Origin: Halobacteriovorax marinus
GTDB lineage: Bacteria; Bdellovibrionota; Bacteriovoracia; Bacteriovoracales; Bacteriovoracaceae
Direction of reading: 5' to 3'
DNA: 64,000 bases
NCBI GenBank assembly: GCA_002163155.1
Contig: MAAO01000008.1
Location: 267,354-331,353 of the forward strand
The translations under genes were made by a program, and so were the position numbers. Below are positions 51,107 to 61,444 of this stretch, in pieces. The notes under the pieces are model-generated. The model was not told where the DNA came from and did not search any database. It saw only the letters and a program-made list of their open reading frames with translations. How positions within the stretch are numbered: position 1 is the stretch's first letter; each line of letters begins with the position of its first letter.

Positions 51107-51562
51107 CTATATTTTCTTAAGGTTATCACATTTAATGATGCTCTTAATTCTTTTTCTCTCGGAAGAAAATTCGTAAGAGACTGGTACGCTATCATTATTG
51201 GTTTCAACGGATAAGATATAGTCCTTAGCCTCCATACCAATCATCCAGGAATACATAGCACTTACATCAGAAGCCACATCTCTTAGATATACATTATACT
51301 CATCTTCAAATTTCTCAGTCATATAGCTCTCATGTGCTGAAAAAGAAATATTCTTTTTCTCACTGAGCTTAATTCTCTCTTTTTCAGATCTATAGGCCTC
51401 AAGCTGAAACCATGAAGAGCGTTGGTAGCTCGCTTTTAAAAAGCAATCCTTTGTCTTACCTTCGATATTACCCTTGTATGTTCCCTGAAGCTTATCAAGA
51501 ACCGAAGTTTTTGCGAATGTTGAGTTAATACATAAAACTAACGTAAGTATAAGAAATTTCAT
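51107..51562 (-). CDS. Small secreted protein
   Basis: 151 aa with signal peptide MKFLILTLVLCINSTFA. Confidence 0.5.
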   Translation of the reverse strand: MKFLILTLVLCINSTFAKTSVLDKLQGTYKGNIEGKTKDCFLKASYQRSSWFQLEAYRSEKERIKLSEKKNISFSAHESYMTEKFEDEYNVYLRDVASDVSAMYSWMIGMEAKDYILSVETNNDSVPVSYEFSSERKRIKSIIKCDNLKKI

Positions 51563-51742
51563 AAGTATCCTCTAAATTTTTAGTAAATCATCTCCTATTT
51601 AGCACATATGCGCGAAGCGGCAAAGTCCAGTGAAAAAATTGCAACCTCAAGGGTTGGACAACAATTTTAATACAAATATGGAACAAGAACTCTATCTTTC
51701 TTAAATAGAAGGTAAAGGTGCCTTTAGATTAACTCTTTGATT

Positions 51743-53131
51743 TTATTGTAAATGGTAGGGAGTGAATCCCAGTTTGATTTTTGTTCCGTGGTTGTGAGAA
51801 TTCAAGCTTTTTAGCTTAGATTCAACATCAAGGGTTCCCCCCATCTCTTCCGTATAGAACCTGAGTTGATGTAGACCTAGACCTGTTCCAACTTCTCCAT
51901 CAGTACCAAGTGTCGAAATGTTAACTTCCGTTTTACAGAATTTATCAATGAGCTCTTTCGACATACCAATTCCTTGATCGGAAAGTAGTATGACAACTTT
52001 ATTTTTTTCTAGTCGAGCTTGAAGAGTGATCGACTCCCCATGAAAGCTAAACTTTATTGCATTAGAGAGCATGTTTGAAAGAACAGAGTGTATGAAGGAA
52101 GTTCTACTTCCTTTAATCCTAGTATCTTCTGGTAATTGATTAAAAATGTGTAGAGGAATAGATTTTTCCTTCAATTTATCCGAGTAGATATCTAGTAACT
52201 CAGAGAAACAATCATTTAGTAAGAAATCCATTTCCATATCGACCTTTTGTTTAAGAAAGACAGTTCTAATATCGTTAATGGATGTTGCCATTTTTGCTGC
52301 AGTTAAATTTAATTTATCAGTGTACCTTTTTGATTTTTCATTTTCTAAATTCAACTTTTGTAACATTTTTGTTTGATTAATAATAAGAGAAATAGGATTG
52401 GATAAATCATGTAATACCGTTTTTAAAAGAGCCGAATTAAAGGCATTAACCCTAGTAAGTTCTTTAGTTTTATTTTTAACACTTTCTTCAAGGCGATTTT
52501 TTTCAGTCCTGTTAATATGTTCAAATAGAATTGCCCAGAATGTAAGAGATGATAATTGATACATTAGAAAAGCAACACTCCAACCTACTATAGCTCCTTT
52601 AAGACTTAATCTAATAAAAGGAAAAGACAACTGTAGGAAAATTGCGGCCATTAATATCGCGGCATATACTTTTAATAAATACATATATTCAACTTGAGAC
52701 TTCTTAAAACAGAACCAAGCAGTTTTTCCCAAACGATATACAGTTCCCAAAGTAACAGGAAGGGACGTTATGTAAAAAGGAAGATTTAAATAATAAAGAA
52801 CATAAGTAAGAGGAATAAGAGAAAGGTAGAACAAGTTAAACCTTTTACTACTTTTTGTACCGCCTAAATAAATGGTAGAAATATTACACATGAAAGTTAT
52901 AGGAATAATTGTCGCAGAAAAAGCCAAAATAATTAAAAAATGGTTTTGTTGAAGGGCACCTCCTAAAAAGAAAACGCCAAGAACTGCTAACCAATAGTGT
53001 GTAATCTCTCTGAGCACAGGGTTCTCCCCCAAACTCTTTTTTAATAAACTGTTTATAATTAGGTTTGCGGCAATAGAAACGCCATTAATACCTAAAATAA
53101 TACTCAAATATGTTTGATTTGCAGTTTCCAT
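51743..53131 (-). CDS. Multi-TM histidine kinase (paralogue of 21270..22661)
   Basis: About 6 TM N-terminus, HDLSNP, GTGLGLHQL. Confidence 0.9.
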   Translation of the reverse strand: METANQTYLSIILGINGVSIAANLIINSLLKKSLGENPVLREITHYWLAVLGVFFLGGALQQNHFLIILAFSATIIPITFMCNISTIYLGGTKSSKRFNLFYLSLIPLTYVLYYLNLPFYITSLPVTLGTVYRLGKTAWFCFKKSQVEYMYLLKVYAAILMAAIFLQLSFPFIRLSLKGAIVGWSVAFLMYQLSSLTFWAILFEHINRTEKNRLEESVKNKTKELTRVNAFNSALLKTVLHDLSNPISLIINQTKMLQKLNLENEKSKRYTDKLNLTAAKMATSINDIRTVFLKQKVDMEMDFLLNDCFSELLDIYSDKLKEKSIPLHIFNQLPEDTRIKGSRTSFIHSVLSNMLSNAIKFSFHGESITLQARLEKNKVVILLSDQGIGMSKELIDKFCKTEVNISTLGTDGEVGTGLGLHQLRFYTEEMGGTLDVESKLKSLNSHNHGTKIKLGFTPYHLQ

Positions 53132-53145
53132 AACTTCTAGAAACT

Positions 53146-53595
53146 CTACTCGTCTCTATAACAAGTTACTTTTTCAGGGTTGGCATCAACTTTAAAAACA
53201 ATATTCCCTTTTTTTATTTTAAAATCGTATGTTCTAACACCTTGATTAGCTCCACCATCAGAAGTAAATGGCATTCTAATTTTAAGTTTTTTACTAATTG
53301 CACCAGAACATTTCGAAGTACTTGTCACAGCAATATCACCAACAGAGGCATCGTAAGTTTTTCCATCAGCAATAACGTCAAGTTCTAAGCGACCAAAAAC
53401 GCCACCATCACTTTTGATAACGTAACGAGTTTCACCATCTACAACTTCTTGATCAATAATAAGATCCTTGGTACCAACCCATACATCATCAGAGTTATCA
53501 CATACTGAATAACTTCCAGCAAGGTTTGGACATTTTCCTGCAAGTGCAGCATTTGATAATAGTAGAGATAAAATAGAGACGACTAGTACTTTCAT
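53146..53595 (-). CDS. Small secreted protein
   Basis: 149 aa with signal peptide; CPNLAGSYSVCDNSD. Confidence 0.55.
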   Translation of the reverse strand: MKVLVVSILSLLLSNAALAGKCPNLAGSYSVCDNSDDVWVGTKDLIIDQEVVDGETRYVIKSDGGVFGRLELDVIADGKTYDASVGDIAVTSTSKCSGAISKKLKIRMPFTSDGGANQGVRTYDFKIKKGNIVFKVDANPEKVTCYRDE

Positions 53596-53739
53596 AAGAC
53601 AATTTCCTTATTTGTTTAATTTTTAGACTATTTCTACTAAGGAATCAGAGAGAGGGCAACAGTAAAATCTATTTAATGTAATTATTATTGGAACAAAGCT
53701 GTAAAGCTTGTACATGGTTTTTGTTTACAAAAATTTATA

Positions 53740-53765
53740 AATCCCTAATGACAAAATTAGGGATT
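53740..53765 (-). terminator. Probable terminator of SPFH operon
   Basis: AATCCCTAAT-...-ATTAGGGATT, then TATAAATTTTTG on minus strand. Confidence 0.65.
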
Positions 53766-53782
53766 ATAAAATCTAATCCCAA

Positions 53783-54712
53783 CTAAATATCGAGATCGAG
53801 TCCTTTTAACATTTCTTTCATGTCCGCAAGATTTGCACCCATAATGACTTTATTACCATTTCCCTTAAGCTTGGTTAGAGATTTAATATACTTCTGTCCA
53901 AGTTCAAGCTTAACCGCTTCTTTTCCCCCAGGAGCATTAATGGCCATCGCAATTTTAGCAATAGACTCAGCCGTGGCTTCTCCAAGAGCAAGAATCTCTG
54001 AGGCTTTACCACTGGCTTCATTAATTCTCTTCTCCATCTCACCTTCAGACTTATTAATCAACTCACTCATAAGCCCTTCTGAAGTGTTAATAAGAGACTG
54101 CTTCTCACCCACACTCTTTTGTAGAATGGCCCTACGGTTTCTTTCAGCGGTTACTTGCTTCTCCATAGACTGTCTAACTGACTCCGGTGGCACAAGATTT
54201 TTAATTTCAAACCTAAGAATCTTAACTCCCCACTTCGTTGCAGCCTCATCGAGAACCGCTACAACTTTTCCACTAATCGCTTCTCTCTCTTCAAAAGTTC
54301 GATCTAATTCAAGAGTTCCTACAATGGCACGAGTCGTTGTTTGCGCCAATTGAATGGCAGCATATTGAAAGTCAGTGATTCCATAGCTTGCCTTTTGTGA
54401 ATCAAAGACTTGCAGATAAATAACTCCATCCATTTCAACTTGAATTTCGTCTTTTGTGAAACATCTCTGAGGTGGAACATCGATAGTATGTTCTTTTAGG
54501 TCCTGAATATAAGCGACATTATCAACAAAAGGAAAGAGAAAGTGAAACCCAGCTTTTAGAGTGAGATGATACTTTCCAAATCTCTCTACAATATATTCAC
54601 TTCTAGCCGGAACAAGACGTAATGACTTAACAAGTGCAATGAGAATATAAATAAAAATAAAACCAATAACTATATTAAAAAATAAAACATCCATTGAAAG
54701 TCTCATGGACAA
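53783..54712 (-). CDS. SPFH/Band 7 (stomatin-like) protein
   Basis: LVPARSEYIVERFGKYHLTLKAGFHFLFPFVDNVAYIQDLKEHTIDVPPQ. Confidence 0.93.
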   Translation of the reverse strand: MSMRLSMDVLFFNIVIGFIFIYILIALVKSLRLVPARSEYIVERFGKYHLTLKAGFHFLFPFVDNVAYIQDLKEHTIDVPPQRCFTKDEIQVEMDGVIYLQVFDSQKASYGITDFQYAAIQLAQTTTRAIVGTLELDRTFEEREAISGKVVAVLDEAATKWGVKILRFEIKNLVPPESVRQSMEKQVTAERNRRAILQKSVGEKQSLINTSEGLMSELINKSEGEMEKRINEASGKASEILALGEATAESIAKIAMAINAPGGKEAVKLELGQKYIKSLTKLKGNGNKVIMGANLADMKEMLKGLDLDI

Positions 54713-54729
54713 CTCCTAATTAAATTAAT

Positions 54730-55632
54730 TTACGAAACGACTTGCCCTTTGAGCTCATCAACTATGCCTTTTAAAGATGCTAGATTTGAAGGGAAGATTG
54801 AAACATCTCCTCCTCCTAACACTTCATCTAATTGATCAATATACTGGTCAACGAGTCTCATCTTTAAAGCGTCACTTCCACCTGGAAGATTAATCGCCTC
54901 ACCAACTATTGTTAAACTCTTGGCAGTTGAATCAGCAATGAGCTTAATCCCTTCAGCCTTTCCCTTGGCCTCATTGATTCTCTTTTGTTTTTCACCTTCA
55001 GAGATATTAATCGCCATCTGTTTTTCACCTTCAGATACATTAATAAGTTTTTCTTTCTCTGCAGTGGCCCTTGTGATCTCGGCCCTCTTCTCTCTTTCGG
55101 CTTCCATTTGTTTTTCTAGAGTATCTACAACATGGCTAGAAGGAGAGATATCTTTTACTTCATAGCGCATGACTTTCACTCCCCATGGATCAGAGGCCTT
55201 ATCAATTTCAGAAATTATTTTTGCATTAACTTCTTCTCTTTCTGAGAAGATTTCGCCAAGAGTGATCTTCCCAATTTCAGATCTCATAGTCGTTTGTGCA
55301 AGATTAATGCTGGCCGCTTCATAATCACCAATACCGTAACTGGCTTTCTTAGCGTCCATTACCTTGAGATAAAGAAGACCGTCAATTTCGACTTGTATAT
55401 TATCTTTCGTGATAACACTTTGAGAGGGAATGTCGATAACTTGCTCCCTAATCTCTTGTTTGTACGATGCACTATCAAAGAAGGGTACTAAGAAGTAAAT
55501 TCCGGGCCCTAAAGTCTTGTGGAACTTTCCAAGTCTTTCAACAATGACATTTTCTCTTTCAACAACTATTAAAATGGTCTTATACAATAAGAAACAAATA
55601 AATAGAGTTAAAACTGTAATAGTAGTTAACAT
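54730..55632 (-). CDS. SPFH/Band 7 (stomatin-like) protein
   Basis: VERENVIVERLGKFHKTLGPGIYFLVPFFDSASYKQEIREQVIDIPSQ. Confidence 0.93.
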   Translation of the reverse strand: MLTTITVLTLFICFLLYKTILIVVERENVIVERLGKFHKTLGPGIYFLVPFFDSASYKQEIREQVIDIPSQSVITKDNIQVEIDGLLYLKVMDAKKASYGIGDYEAASINLAQTTMRSEIGKITLGEIFSEREEVNAKIISEIDKASDPWGVKVMRYEVKDISPSSHVVDTLEKQMEAEREKRAEITRATAEKEKLINVSEGEKQMAINISEGEKQKRINEAKGKAEGIKLIADSTAKSLTIVGEAINLPGGSDALKMRLVDQYIDQLDEVLGGGDVSIFPSNLASLKGIVDELKGQVVS

Positions 55633-55659
55633 TTAAACACCTCAATATATTTCATGAAT

Positions 55660-56106
55660 TTATAACTTTTCTACGATCCAAGTAATGTTTTCGCGACCAA
55701 TAATTTTCACATTCTCATCTTTTAAGATTTCAACACTTCCCAGACTCTTTGCTTGCCAAGAACTTCCACTATGCTGAATTCTACCAAATCCATCACTGGA
55801 AATAGTTTCGATAACAACGGCCTCTTGACCAATGACTTCTTCATCTTCACAAATATTTTCTTTAACTGAATCACTGGGAACAAATCTCAGAACGAGCAAT
55901 CTAAGTGTAAAGAGATAAACAAGGGAGCTAATAAAGAAAGTTGTTAACTGAGAAGGCAATCCCGAGATAGCTCCAAAATGCATAGCAAGGGCCACCGTGA
56001 GAGATCCCATCCCTACAAAGATTACCACTAACCCAGGTAAGAGAAATTCTCCAATAACTAATATAATGCCCATTACGAGCCAGATTCTATAGAGTATATC
56101 TTCCAT
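55660..56106 (-). CDS. NfeD family protein
   Basis: 148 aa, TM region plus OB-like IGQEAVVIETISSDGFGRIQHSGSSWQAKSLGS; adjacent to SPFH genes. Confidence 0.88.
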   Translation of the reverse strand: MEDILYRIWLVMGIILVIGEFLLPGLVVIFVGMGSLTVALAMHFGAISGLPSQLTTFFISSLVYLFTLRLLVLRFVPSDSVKENICEDEEVIGQEAVVIETISSDGFGRIQHSGSSWQAKSLGSVEILKDENVKIIGRENITWIVEKL

Positions 56107-56293
56107 TGGTAAATGGTAAACCTTAAAAGTATAGTTTACAAGAGTTATGAAGCAAATTTAAATTACTTTTAAAAGGTAATGCCACGAGATAAAAAGAGCA
56201 TAGAAACAAACTCATAACAAGAAATTTAAAATATATGTTAAAATTTATTAAATGGAGAGAACTCTCCATTTTTGTCTTAAACAGGAATAGAGA

Positions 56294-56827
56294 ATGAATA
56301 CAATACAAGATTCCCTACAGAAGATTTATGATTATTCTAGTGAGAGAATGCGCTACGCTGAAGGAAAAAATGGAGCTCTATTAGCTGTAACAGCTCTAGT
56401 GTTTTTTAGAATGATGGATTCAAACTTGGTCGTTTCTCCAATTTTAAAACCAATTCATTTTATAAGTATATTTTGTTTCGCCCTAGCTATCCTAATCTGT
56501 GTGTCCTCATTTGTTGCTAGATTAAATATTCCAAAAATGATGAAAAAAGGAAAGCAAGAACTCCCTGAGAAATATGTCTCCTTTAATAATTTACTTTCTA
56601 GCATTAGACTTGCTCATTATAAACCTGAGGAGTATACAAAACAATTGGCTCACAAATTGGGAAGAGATGAGAAGGAAGTAACTCAACTAGATATTGATTA
56701 TGCAGAACATATAATTGTTAATTCTATGATTATAATAACAAAGTACAGATGTTTTCACTACGCTACCTTGTGCATGATGGTGGGAATGTGTAGTGCTATT
56801 ACAGTTAAGATTTGGAGCTTCATTTAG
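56294..56827 (+). CDS. Membrane protein resembling PycTM (DUF5706) / SLATT-type effectors
   Basis: YDYSSERMRYAEGKNGALLAVTALVFFRM - TM - IDYAEHIIVNSMIIITKYRCFHYATLCMMVGMCSAITV; 2TM + linker + TM layout. Confidence 0.5.
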   Translation: MNTIQDSLQKIYDYSSERMRYAEGKNGALLAVTALVFFRMMDSNLVVSPILKPIHFISIFCFALAILICVSSFVARLNIPKMMKKGKQELPEKYVSFNNLLSSIRLAHYKPEEYTKQLAHKLGRDEKEVTQLDIDYAEHIIVNSMIIITKYRCFHYATLCMMVGMCSAITVKIWSFI

Positions 56828-56917
56828 AATGAATAGATAAAAGGACAAGATAGGTTCTACTTAGAAGAGTTTTTTTCAACATGGGGCATAATTTCATAAC
56901 CCCATATCGATTAAAGA

Positions 56918-57541
56918 TTAATTTTTTAAAAGGTAAGGCATTTTTGTTTCTGGGTTTGCCGAGGCTCCCGTGCTTAGATAAGTAGACATACCTGTTGTAG
57001 AGATATCATCAAATGCAAGCCTTACATACATTCTACGTCCGTTATACTTATAGTTAAAAGAAACTTTCTTATTTTGAAAGACTTCTTCTAATTTTTCAAA
57101 ATCAAAGACCTTATGGTCAGCTAATCTTGAATGTTCAAATACTCCAAGTCTGATTGGCACATCAAAGCTATTTGTTCTTCCCTGCGAGTAGATCTTGTCC
57201 TTTACAAAGAAATTTAGATATGTCTGACATTGTTTATTACTTCTATAGAAGCCAGTTAAGTCTAACCTTCTTTTACTTGTGTTAGATACTGTGACTCGCG
57301 ACAGGTTTCTTGAAATTTTCTTCTTCGTTATTTTCAAAGGAACTTTCTTGTAAGTATAAGAATATTGAGAAGAATCACTAAATACGAATTTTTCATATCG
57401 GCATGCCATTTCTAATTCGAAATCTAACTCATAAGCATTTGTGTCCATATTAAATTCGAGATCAAATGGCTCAACAGTAATTGAAGCTGAAAAAGTAGAG
57501 AATGACAGAAAAAGGGCCAAGAGTAGTACTGATATTTTCAT
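56918..57541 (-). CDS. Secreted protein of unknown function
   Basis: 207 aa with signal peptide MKISVLLLALFLSFSTFSAS. Confidence 0.6.
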   Translation of the reverse strand: MKISVLLLALFLSFSTFSASITVEPFDLEFNMDTNAYELDFELEMACRYEKFVFSDSSQYSYTYKKVPLKITKKKISRNLSRVTVSNTSKRRLDLTGFYRSNKQCQTYLNFFVKDKIYSQGRTNSFDVPIRLGVFEHSRLADHKVFDFEKLEEVFQNKKVSFNYKYNGRRMYVRLAFDDISTTGMSTYLSTGASANPETKMPYLLKN

Positions 57542-57804
57542 AAAGGTTTATCCTAATTTAAATTTATTTATTAATAAGCTAATTTTTCTTAATTGCCTAG
57601 AGGGTGTGTAAAGTGAACTAAGAGATTTCTCCACTCATTCAAGAGTAGGCATCAAAGTACTGACCATTTACTTTATTTAAATTAAGAGCACATCTAAAAA
57701 CAGCTTCTTAGAGGTATCAAGCTTTACAGGCTATCTAAGTATTGAGAATGACGCAGAGTAAGATCACGCCATATTTAAGGACTTGTCCAGATAGGACTAA
57801 CACT

Positions 57805-60597
57805 TTACTTTTTTATAATATCAGAGAAAACATTCATAAGATCAGCATGCCTTACTGCCTCTTGCCTTAGTTTCTGAATTTTTATAACTTCCTCTTCGTG
57901 AGCGATCATGACTTCCTCTCGAGAAAGTTCACTAACCTTTTCAAAGCGAATAACCTTACCGTTTTTAAAGATTGGATTATAGATTACTCGCCCCAAATTT
58001 GTATCTACAGAGATGTACTCCCCTTCAACAATTTCATACTTCTCTAATAAACTAGGATTTAGTGAATCAGAGAGTTCATTAAAATCGCTCTCACTTAAGA
58101 CTGTATCATTAAAAACATTTGACTCATCTAAAATAACTTTCTGCTGTTGCTCTTTTGCAATGCGCTTAGAATCGCTACTCTCACTCTCTCTAAAATTGTC
58201 GTTCTCACTAATTCTTGTGACATTCTCTACAGAAGAGGCAGGGGATGAAATAGCCGTTGAAGTTGGTGTTGAGATAGGACTAGAAACAAGGGGTTGATCA
58301 GTACTAACGACCTTTTTTGTTCTAATAGGCTCTCTTTCAATTACTTCCTCTTGGGCAAGAGAGTCTAGCGAAGAACTTTGAATAGATTGCACAGAAGACA
58401 CAGGAATATTTTCTTTTCTTACATTTATTTTTTTCTCTTTTGAGTACAAGTTTTCTCTTTCTTTTTGTATGTTAGAAATTTCTTTTTTTAAGCTACTGAG
58501 ACGTTTTTCATTATTTGAATCGTTTATACTTCTTTTAACAGTAGCTTGCTTTGTTTGAAAATTTTCGATTTTACTCGTTATTCTATTTTCATAGTCTTCA
58601 AGGTCTTTGAATCTTTTTTGTAGACTTTTCTCTTTAACTGAAAGACTTTCTCTTGGAAGAGTCTGAATTTCTCTAGAGAACTCTCTATTTTTTTTATCAC
58701 TAAAAGTGTTTACATTTTCTTCGACTTTTTTCTCGTTAGTTTTCGCACTAGAATCAAATTTTTTAGTAATCGTCTTCTTCCCAGCCTTAGTCATTTTCGC
58801 TTCTGCTTCAGTAAAACCATCAATTGATTTTAAAGCAGAGAATCGGTCATTTATAAATTTCTTACTTTCAGCATTAAAGTCTTTATTAAATTTTAAAGAT
58901 TTTGTCTCTGGATCATAACTGACAATATCTGGTTCAGAGTAAATTGATCGCCGGGAAAGATTAATAACATGGTCTGCAGCATGCTTATTTCCTTTAAAAA
59001 TTTTGGCTATATTAGTTGAAACCCCGTGCCTCTCTAAACTTAATTGTTCAACCCTTGTTGTTTTCGCAACCAATTCACTAATCTCCAATTCTATCAAATT
59101 GTTTATCCCAATTAATTGGTTCTTGGATGTGACTATGTTTGAGTTAACTTTTTTAAGTTGTAGACGTTCTGCTTGAACTTCCTGGGCACTTAAATCTCCA
59201 GATTTTAAACTTCGTTGAATTTTAGCCTTTTCTCTTTCAGAAACCTTAAGTTCTGCTTCAATACGTTGACGGCCATCATCATAGGAATGTATTTTTCTAG
59301 CAGAATTACGCATACCTTCTTCTAATTCTTTAATTTCCTTAGTGAGTAACACATCTTTTTCAAGAAGTTTATTGAGTTCTTCAAAGGCCTTATCATCCTT
59401 CATAGTATCAGAGATAACATTCTTAACAGTTACTTCTTGAGAGTGCCTATCGCAATAGTATATATCCGCTTCAAACCTCTTGTTAGCTAATTCTGTTGGA
59501 TCTTTAGGATTAATAGTTTTCTTAACAAAGCTCTCGTAACTTAAAGCGTGATCAGGAGCATAGTCTTGATTTCTTATATTTGATTTAACGAAGTCGTTAT
59601 AACTCTCTCTCTTTAGATCCGAAGAATTTACATGATCAGATGTAAATTTCTTATAGTCATTTTCCATATCTTCACAAGCGATATTTACATTTTCATTTAA
59701 GGAGTATAATATGGTTTTTCTTATTTTGCTTAAAGATAATTTCTCAATATTCTCAGAGTCAGAATGATTGAAATCCATTAAATCAGTAAGAGTAAACATG
59801 TATAAAGAAGAGTGATAGTCATCATTAAAAGCAAAGCGACTATCTTTCATAAACTTATCTAAGTTGCCTTCTAAAATCCTAGGTTGTGATTCATTAGAAG
59901 ACACATTTAAAGTTTGTGGGTATTCCAAAATAAAATTTTGAATAAACGTTACTAACATTTCCTTTTTTGTGGTTGAATATTCACCATGAATGTCGCTTCC
60001 ATTTGCTCTTTTAGCAGCTCCTATTGACGATCCTCCAGCAGCAACAGCATCCATAACTTTTCTTTTCGATGGATTTTTTATACTAAAACTTTCACTTTGT
60101 TTTTCAGAGATATCCCCAGCTTCTTTTATCATATTTGAAAAATCATCTCTAAAATCTTTTGCACAGCTTGCATTTGGCTCTACGTATCCAAGAATACCTA
60201 TATAATCTTCGATCATTTCTTTACCTGCAAACTTTCGATAAACTTCAGGCTCTTTTTTTAAGAATTCTAAATAATCGTCATATAGATCTTCCGCAATAGT
60301 GTGCCTATCAATATCATCTCCTGCAACAAGATTGATGCACTTGCAAAATGGTTCTATTTTAGTGTGATTATTACAATCGAGCTTAGTTGCATCATCGATA
60401 AGAACTTTTAAACCTTTTAATTCTACGCCTGGTACACATTTTGAGAACTTCATAACAGAGCTATCAACAAGCCCTCCACCGAGCTTAAATAAATTAAATT
60501 CGATATCTCTCTCTCCTGAATAATTGGGAAGTGAAAGTGCTCTAGGAATAACTAGAATATATAAGAGAATAAAATAGAAGAAATACTTAAAACCCAT
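57805..60597 (-). CDS. Large secreted coiled-coil protein
   Basis: 930 aa, signal peptide, long charged helical segments and Ser-rich linker. Confidence 0.75.
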   Translation of the reverse strand: MGFKYFFYFILLYILVIPRALSLPNYSGERDIEFNLFKLGGGLVDSSVMKFSKCVPGVELKGLKVLIDDATKLDCNNHTKIEPFCKCINLVAGDDIDRHTIAEDLYDDYLEFLKKEPEVYRKFAGKEMIEDYIGILGYVEPNASCAKDFRDDFSNMIKEAGDISEKQSESFSIKNPSKRKVMDAVAAGGSSIGAAKRANGSDIHGEYSTTKKEMLVTFIQNFILEYPQTLNVSSNESQPRILEGNLDKFMKDSRFAFNDDYHSSLYMFTLTDLMDFNHSDSENIEKLSLSKIRKTILYSLNENVNIACEDMENDYKKFTSDHVNSSDLKRESYNDFVKSNIRNQDYAPDHALSYESFVKKTINPKDPTELANKRFEADIYYCDRHSQEVTVKNVISDTMKDDKAFEELNKLLEKDVLLTKEIKELEEGMRNSARKIHSYDDGRQRIEAELKVSEREKAKIQRSLKSGDLSAQEVQAERLQLKKVNSNIVTSKNQLIGINNLIELEISELVAKTTRVEQLSLERHGVSTNIAKIFKGNKHAADHVINLSRRSIYSEPDIVSYDPETKSLKFNKDFNAESKKFINDRFSALKSIDGFTEAEAKMTKAGKKTITKKFDSSAKTNEKKVEENVNTFSDKKNREFSREIQTLPRESLSVKEKSLQKRFKDLEDYENRITSKIENFQTKQATVKRSINDSNNEKRLSSLKKEISNIQKERENLYSKEKKINVRKENIPVSSVQSIQSSSLDSLAQEEVIEREPIRTKKVVSTDQPLVSSPISTPTSTAISSPASSVENVTRISENDNFRESESSDSKRIAKEQQQKVILDESNVFNDTVLSESDFNELSDSLNPSLLEKYEIVEGEYISVDTNLGRVIYNPIFKNGKVIRFEKVSELSREEVMIAHEEEVIKIQKLRQEAVRHADLMNVFSDIIKK

Positions 60598-60829
60598 ACT
60601 ATCCTTATCGGAAATAATTCATAATGCTTAAGATTAACATCAGACCTTGTACGCAGGCTCTATTTAACTATAGACACGTAAGAACTCAATGATTGTGAAC
60701 AGTTAGAACAAGGGATCAATTAATTCAAAATACAACAATTGTTGGCACTTTTTGAGAATACTTAAAATTTGAAAGGATATTTCTTAGATAGACTGAATTC
60801 GCCACGCAACAGCACTTATATCAAGAGAT

Positions 60830-60855
60830 GAAGCAACTTAAACTCAAGTTGCTTC
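60830..60855. other. Hairpin after 60879..61256, no U-tract
   Basis: GAAGCAACTT-AAACTC-AAGTTGCTTC. Confidence 0.65.
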
Positions 60856-60878
60856 TCAAATCTCAAGAACTCAAAAAA

Positions 60879-61256
60879 TTAGTGATGAGTGAACTTAACT
60901 TTGTAATTTTGAGTATCATCCCACTCAACTTCAATAAGACCTTCTTTTTCAGAATCTAATGAGATGACGGCCTTCATAACTTCAGGTAAATCAGCATCAT
61001 TATAAAAAGGTCCGCCAGTACAGACTGACTCAGTACAGTTTAAAGCACCAAATTCAAACTCGAAGTTTAAAGAGTTGATTCCTATTAAGATTGAATCCCT
61101 TACAATAAATGATTCATAATATTGATAACTATCAATTAAGATACCATCAGAATTTCTTACTTCAGTAGATGTAATTTCTACGTCTCCTGAAACATTTGAA
61201 GCAAAATTATTAAGAGAGAATAAAAGCGTCGTCGCTAGTGCTAAAAACTTTATCAT
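60879..61256 (-). CDS. Small secreted protein
   Basis: 125 aa with signal peptide. Confidence 0.5.
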   Translation of the reverse strand: MIKFLALATTLLFSLNNFASNVSGDVEITSTEVRNSDGILIDSYQYYESFIVRDSILIGINSLNFEFEFGALNCTESVCTGGPFYNDADLPEVMKAVISLDSEKEGLIEVEWDDTQNYKVKFTHH

Positions 61257-61444
61257 TACAGTTTTCCTTTTTTAGATTTTTATTTTGGACTAATATATAA
61301 GTCATTTTTCTCAAGAATCCAAGACCTCTGAAGAAAGTACAGTCTATAACTAGTTAATTTTGTGGTAAGTAAAAAGAGGTTAGATAAAAATGTTTTCACA
61401 GAAAGAGTATTACTTATTTGTTGAAATACTTTAGTAAGAAGTAG

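Noticed and set aside
53820-54353. 177-aa plus-strand ORF (also 54920..55165 and 55294..55491)
   Set aside because: Antisense of SPFH genes; shadow ORFs
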